From Neorhizobium sp. UBA3556 (GTDB taxonomy: Bacteria > Pseudomonadota > Alphaproteobacteria > Rhizobiales > Rhizobiaceae), in the NCBI GenBank assembly GCA_002376235.1, contig DFNX01000003.1:372001-436000 (forward strand): 64,000 nucleotides of DNA, in the 5' to 3' direction. This document shows, in pieces, positions 60,767 to 64,000 of the stretch (its first letter is position 1; the number at the start of each line of letters is the position of its first letter). A program made the translations under genes and the position numbers. Below the pieces are notes generated by a model that was given only the letters and a program-made list of their open reading frames with translations, did not search any database and was not told the DNA's origin.

Positions 60767-61531
60767 TCAGAGCTTGATCGCTGCAGCGATGCGTGGATCA
60801 TCCGCGAAATCGGCGACGGAAAAGCCGAGCCGCTGTAGCGGATAATTCCGGATCGCCTGCACACCTGCCCGCGACAGGCGAATTTTCCATGTCTGCCGTT
60901 CCGATGGTTCAGGTGCGGCGAAGGCCGCGGCCGTCAGCAGCGCGATATTCAACCCGCCTTCAGGATCGCGAACAGAGCGGTAGACGATCGCTTCGGCGTT
61001 GGTGCTGCGGGCAGTTTCGGCAAAAGCCTGGCAGGCAGCGTAATCCTGTCGATCCTCCCAGGCCGAGCGGTCCCGATCGAACGGGGATGCGGTGAGATCC
61101 AGGATTCTAGCGCTGTCGATCGGCACCGCGAAGGCTGTGTATTCGGCGGGATTGGACGGCAGTGGCGTGGCTGGAGATTCCGCGAAAAACAGCAGCCGGT
61201 AAAAGGCCATTTCGGCAATCGCCGTGGAAATCTCGAAAGCTGCGTAGAAAACGCCCGGTGTCTTGCCGGCACGACGGAAACGGGATCCATGCGGATAGGC
61301 TGCGCCGTAGCGAAAGGGCGTCTTCAAAAGATAATCCAGCCCTTCGCATTCCGGCGGATAGGCAGGCTTGGTCTCTTCCAGAAGATTTTCCAGAAGCGCC
61401 TGCTCATCGACGTGATCGACCAGCTTCATCGTCGAGACACGATGCTGCGCCTCGACGAGACGCCAGACAGTCGTGCTCAGCCGCCTGAACTCAGACGAGA
61501 GCGCGGCGGGCATCCAGATAGGCAAGGACAT
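60767..61531 (-). CDS. RES family NAD+-degrading toxin
   Basis: A 254-residue RES-domain toxin. The N-terminal part WRLVEAQHRVSTMKLVDHVDEQALLENLLEETKP is typical of the family extension. The core holds FRRAGKTPGVFYAAFEISTAIAEMAFYR (Arg, Tyr96, Glu100) and AIVYRSVRDPEGGLN (Ser186). RES toxins such as MbcT/ParT deplete NAD+ or modify enzymes with ADP-ribose. The start overlaps the antitoxin end by 41 bases; ATG 61513 is an alternative start. No promoter of its own is likely. Confidence 0.88.
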   Translation of the reverse strand: MSLPIWMPAALSSEFRRLSTTVWRLVEAQHRVSTMKLVDHVDEQALLENLLEETKPAYPPECEGLDYLLKTPFRYGAAYPHGSRFRRAGKTPGVFYAAFEISTAIAEMAFYRLLFFAESPATPLPSNPAEYTAFAVPIDSARILDLTASPFDRDRSAWEDRQDYAACQAFAETARSTNAEAIVYRSVRDPEGGLNIALLTAAAFAAPEPSERQTWKIRLSRAGVQAIRNYPLQRLGFSVADFADDPRIAAAIKL

Positions 61532-61874
61532 CAGTCAGACCGGAAATGGAGAGAATTTTTTCGGCGGGAATACCGGAGAGAGCCGTATTGCGGTTCTTCA
61601 GCCAGGCACGCGCCACCTGCTCGTCGCCGCCGGTGATGGCATCGAGAGAACGAAAAAGGCGGATCAGCAGCAGCGCCAGTTCGAAGGGTTTGGTTCCCTT
61701 TTCGAGCAGATGGTCCAGCCGCTTCATGCGCGACACGGATGCTTCCGACACCCCGACAACGCCGGCAAGCGTGCGGGCGCTGAGGCCGAGCCGGTCGGCA
61801 GCCGCAACCGTGGCCTTGGTTACCACCTGGGCTTCCGATATGACGAGATCAGGATTTTTCGATGCGTAAGCCAT
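61491..61874 (-). CDS. Xre/MbcA/ParS-type antitoxin (DUF2384)
   Basis: A 127-residue antitoxin. The N-terminal HTH is VVTKATVAAADRLGLSARTLAGVVGVSEASVSRMKR, and the C-terminal DUF2384 domain is FELALLLIRLFRSLDAITGGDEQVARAWLKNRNTALSGIPAEKI. It should bind the RES toxin and repress the operon. AAGGAAG lies upstream of ATG 61874; the frame opens at 61925. It overlaps the toxin gene. Confidence 0.9.
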   Translation of the reverse strand: MAYASKNPDLVISEAQVVTKATVAAADRLGLSARTLAGVVGVSEASVSRMKRLDHLLEKGTKPFELALLLIRLFRSLDAITGGDEQVARAWLKNRNTALSGIPAEKILSISGLTDVLAYLDARRALV

Positions 61875-62017
61875 GATCACTTCCTTTCTCAAGAAATAAT
61901 ATAGCAAATATCTTTCCAAAGACAATGGACATGCAAATCTCCAAGCTGGATGACGTGATGGCTTTTTGTCGGGAGAATGAATAGGGTTTCAGATATCATT
62001 CTCGCGAAGGATCACCG

Positions 62018-62650
62018 ATGCCATCTGTCGAATTGCTGATCACGTTCTTCATCACGACCGCGGTGTTTGCCTATATTCCGGGGCCGGCGATGCTCTATGC
62101 CGCGGCGCAGACGATGGCACGGGGGCGTAAAGGTGGACTGATGGCGACGCTCGGCATTCATCTGGGCTGTTATGTGCATGTCGTGGCAGCTGCAGCCGGA
62201 CTTTCCGTGCTCTTCCATGCAGTGCCGACGCTTTATTTCTCGGTGAAGATGATCGGAGCAGGCTATCTGATATGGCTGGGCATCTCGCTTTTTCGAGCCA
62301 AGACGAGCGGCGATCCTTCGCTGCCCGTGATCGGCCAGAAATCCGCCCGCCGTGCCTTTCTGGAAAGCATCACGGTCGAGGTTCTGAACCCGAAGACGGC
62401 GATCTTCTTCATGGCTTTCCTACCGCAATTCGTCGATGCGTCGGCGACCTTTCCCGTTTGGGCGCAGTTCCTGATCCTTGGCGCTGTGGTGAATCTGACC
62501 TTTTCGTCGGCCGATCTGGTCTGCGTGTTTCTCGCAGGCGCCGTCGTCAAGGGCCTGAAGAAATCGGCCGCGGCACAAAGGATGATGCAGCGGGCCGGCG
62601 GGGCTGTGCTGATCGGGCTCGGCGCACACTTGGCCCTGCAGCGAAACTGA
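62018..62650 (+). CDS. LysE family amino-acid exporter
   Basis: A 210-residue membrane protein with six helices and the signature YIPGPAMLYAAAQTMARGRKGGLMATLGIHLG. EVLNPKTAIFFMAFLPQFVD is also typical of RhtB-like exporters. Substrate unknown. It is the second LysE-type gene of the window (compare 27526) and stands alone, divergent from the RES-Xre operon. Confidence 0.87.
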   Translation: MPSVELLITFFITTAVFAYIPGPAMLYAAAQTMARGRKGGLMATLGIHLGCYVHVVAAAAGLSVLFHAVPTLYFSVKMIGAGYLIWLGISLFRAKTSGDPSLPVIGQKSARRAFLESITVEVLNPKTAIFFMAFLPQFVDASATFPVWAQFLILGAVVNLTFSSADLVCVFLAGAVVKGLKKSAAAQRMMQRAGGAVLIGLGAHLALQRN

Positions 62651-62745
62651 CATCGCGAAACGACCGGAAGCCCAGAGACTTCCAGCCGTTTTCAAAACGT
62701 GGTCTGGATGCCGCCCGAAGGCGGCATCTCATAGACCTATGATGT

Positions 62746-63168
62746 TCAGGCAACCGTGACCGGAACTTCAGTCGAGGTGCGCATGGCGTGGCTGTAGGGG
62801 CAAACGATATGTGCCTTGGCGACCAGATCTTCGGCCTGTGCCTTGTCCATGCCGGGAATGGAAACGGAAAGCGAGACTTCGATGCCGAAGCCGGTGCCGT
62901 CTTCACGCGGGCCGATGCCGACGGTTGCCGTCACCTTTGCGTCTTCCGGGATCTTGACCTTTTCCTTGCCTGCAACGGCCTTCAGCGCGCCGAGAAAGCA
63001 GGCGGAATAACCGACTGCGAAAAGCTGCTCGGGGTTGGTGCCGGTCGCGCCGTCGCCGCCGAGTTCCTTCGGCACGGTGAGCGTGACATCGAGAACGCCG
63101 TTTTCAGAGGCGCCGTGGCCTGCACGGCCGCCGGTAGCAGAACCCTTGGTGGTGTAAAGAATGGGCAT
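62746..63168 (-). CDS. ohr: organic hydroperoxide resistance protein Ohr
   Basis: A 140-residue thiol peroxidase of the Ohr/OsmC family that reduces organic hydroperoxides. Catalytic cysteines are Cys57 (GYSACFLGAL) and Cys123 (HIVCPYSHA). The start MPILYTTKGSATGGRAGHGASENGVLDV is canonical. GGGAG lies eight bases upstream of ATG 63168. It is divergent from ohrR, with palindromes between. Confidence 0.95.
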   Translation of the reverse strand: MPILYTTKGSATGGRAGHGASENGVLDVTLTVPKELGGDGATGTNPEQLFAVGYSACFLGALKAVAGKEKVKIPEDAKVTATVGIGPREDGTGFGIEVSLSVSIPGMDKAQAEDLVAKAHIVCPYSHAMRTSTEVPVTVA

Positions 63169-63195
63169 GTTCGTACTCCCTTCGGTTAAATCGTT

Positions 63196-63234
63196 CGCAA
63201 TTCAATTGCGTGCAATAGATTTATGCGCATTGCA
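63196..63234. promoter_or_regulatory. predicted OhrR operators in the ohr/ohrR gap
   Basis: A perfect 15-base palindrome CGCAATTCAATTGCG is at 63196-63210, followed by TGCAAT at 63211-63216 and its inverse ATTGCA at 63229-63234. OhrR-type sites are AT-rich inverted repeats of this kind, and their position suits control of both genes. Confidence 0.8.
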
Positions 63235-63263
63235 TTCCAACGTCAAGCCTGCGAGAATGGATT

Positions 63264-63776
63264 ATGCAAGACATAGAGCACGGTTTCGTGATGACAGGGG
63301 CAAAGCCGAATAAAAACGACAGGATCGACAATCGCGACGCCGCAGCCGGCGGACTGGACGCGATGTTGTGTTTCGCGATCTACGGCGCGGCGCATGCGTT
63401 CACGCGTGCCTACAAACCCCTGCTCGAACCGCTCGGGCTTACCTATCCGCAATATCTCGTCATGATGGCGCTGTGGGCGGAAGACGGGCAGAAGGTGAAG
63501 ACACTCGGCAACCGGCTGGGGCTCGATTCCGGCACGCTCTCGCCTCTCCTCAAGCGGTTGGAGCAATCCGGCCTGGTGAAGCGCAAGCGCGATGCGGAAG
63601 ACGAACGGCAGGTGAAGATCACGCTGACATCGCTGGGGCTCGAGCTAAAGGAGCGGTCATCCGGCGTGATGGTAGAGATCGGCAAGGCGACCGGATGCAG
63701 CCTCGAAGAAGTGGCATCGCTCAGGGCAGCGTTGGTTGGCTTGAAGGAAAGGCTGGAGGGGGCGGAGGAGACGTAG
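63264..63776 (+). CDS. ohrR: MarR family organic-peroxide sensor OhrR
   Basis: A 170-residue MarR repressor. Its reactive cysteine is Cys36 in DAMLCFAIYGAAHAFTRAYKPLLEPLGLTYPQYLVMMAL, matching the OhrR sensor Cys. The wing is SGTLSPLLKRLEQSGLVKRKRDAEDERQVKITLT. Oxidation of this Cys by organic hydroperoxides releases it from DNA and induces ohr. The start is uncertain: ATG 63264 or ATG 63291, neither with a strong ribosome site. Confidence 0.93.
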   Translation: MQDIEHGFVMTGAKPNKNDRIDNRDAAAGGLDAMLCFAIYGAAHAFTRAYKPLLEPLGLTYPQYLVMMALWAEDGQKVKTLGNRLGLDSGTLSPLLKRLEQSGLVKRKRDAEDERQVKITLTSLGLELKERSSGVMVEIGKATGCSLEEVASLRAALVGLKERLEGAEET

Positions 63777-63846
63777 CGTCAGACCGGCCGCCATGCGTCG
63801 CATGCGATCATGACTTGCTCATCGGTGGCCGGTCAATCCAGATGCA

Positions 63847-64000
63847 TCACGAAGGCAGCGTGTCGATCCAGTCTATCAGAGCCGAATTCACGTCATCCGG
63901 GCGATCCTGCATGATCCAGTGACTGGCGCGGTCCCAGCTTTCAGCTTTCGACCGTCCGTTTCTAAACCAGCCGCTCATGGCATCTGCCTGCTCCTGAAAG
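63847..64000 (-). CDS. probable alpha/beta hydrolase, partial (N-terminus beyond window)
   Basis: The minus-strand frame enters from the window end and stops at 63847. The visible 50 residues end with SHWIMQDRPDDVNSALIDWIDTL, which contains the His of an alpha/beta-hydrolase catalytic triad in the usual epoxide/haloalkane-hydrolase-like context (SHW-x2-Q-x-P-D-x-V-N). Upstream residues include FQEQADAMSGWFRNG. The rest of the gene is outside the window. Confidence 0.6.
   Translation of the reverse strand, partial: FQEQADAMSGWFRNGRSKAESWDRASHWIMQDRPDDVNSALIDWIDTLPS

Noticed and set aside
1..64000. CRISPR arrays, tRNA or rRNA genes, insertion sequences and prophage
   Set aside because: No regular direct repeats with spacers, no tRNA-like TTCRA arms in context, and no transposase, integrase or phage structural genes were seen.

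Overview
The window looks like part of the main chromosome of a Rhizobiaceae alphaproteobacterium (Rhizobium/Agrobacterium type). The case rests on a MucR/Ros zinc-finger regulator, the paired DUF6456 and DnaA-domain-IV genes next to sufE, a DUF5330 gene, a dmeRF nickel/cobalt efflux locus of the kind described in rhizobia, and several copies of a palindromic intergenic repeat typical of this family. Base composition is high GC and coding density is high. I saw no tRNA, rRNA, CRISPR array, insertion sequence or prophage.

Layout. 1-2.6 kb: a peptidoglycan-binding protein cut by the window edge and a PAS sensor histidine kinase. 3-9.7 kb: DUF5330, an acetyltransferase, nhaA, sufE, DUF6456 plus an orphan DnaA domain IV protein, mucR and msrB. 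9.8-16.6 kb: aldose epimerase, a divergent SDR/LysR pair, a cupin, a frameshifted ParD-like antitoxin, an acetyltransferase, a hemolysin III protein, a UspA protein and a VOC dioxygenase. 16.7-25.9 kb: an AI-2E-type permease, DUF930, oligopeptidase B, dmeF/dmeR with a clear operator, a MerR regulator, a GNAT, a DJ-1 protein and a MazEF-type module. 25.9-32.9 kb: cytochromes, a LysE exporter, a WYL regulator, cytochrome b561, a metallophosphoesterase, an L,D-transpeptidase and Fe/Mn superoxide dismutase. 33-45.7 kb: a TauE/SafE permease, a GGDEF-EAL protein, an esterase, a PhyH-like dioxygenase, ilvE, chaC, small membrane proteins, a phospholipase D-like enzyme, LysR/MFS and an aldo-keto reductase. 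45.7-55.3 kb: an orphan RES-like protein, DUF3829, a chemoreceptor with a C-terminal WxxF tail, corA, a broken pseudoazurin gene, DUF2267, a YihY protein and a HerA-like ATPase. 55.4-64 kb: a VOC/DUF1579/DUF1579/DUF899 operon divergent from a MarR gene, a second SDR/LysR pair, a RES-Xre toxin-antitoxin module, a LysE exporter, ohr/ohrR and the end of a probable alpha/beta hydrolase.

Themes. Much of the window concerns stress and small-molecule defence: thiol and peroxide repair (msrB, ohr/ohrR, sodB, DJ-1, chaC), metal efflux and uptake (dmeRF, corA, MerR), and local switches made of a regulator divergent from its likely target (LysR/SDR twice, MarR/DUF899, OhrR/Ohr, LysR/MFS). Two genes are broken by small indels, a ParD-like antitoxin and a pseudoazurin; two of the three indels lie in short homopolymers, so decay and assembly error both remain possible.
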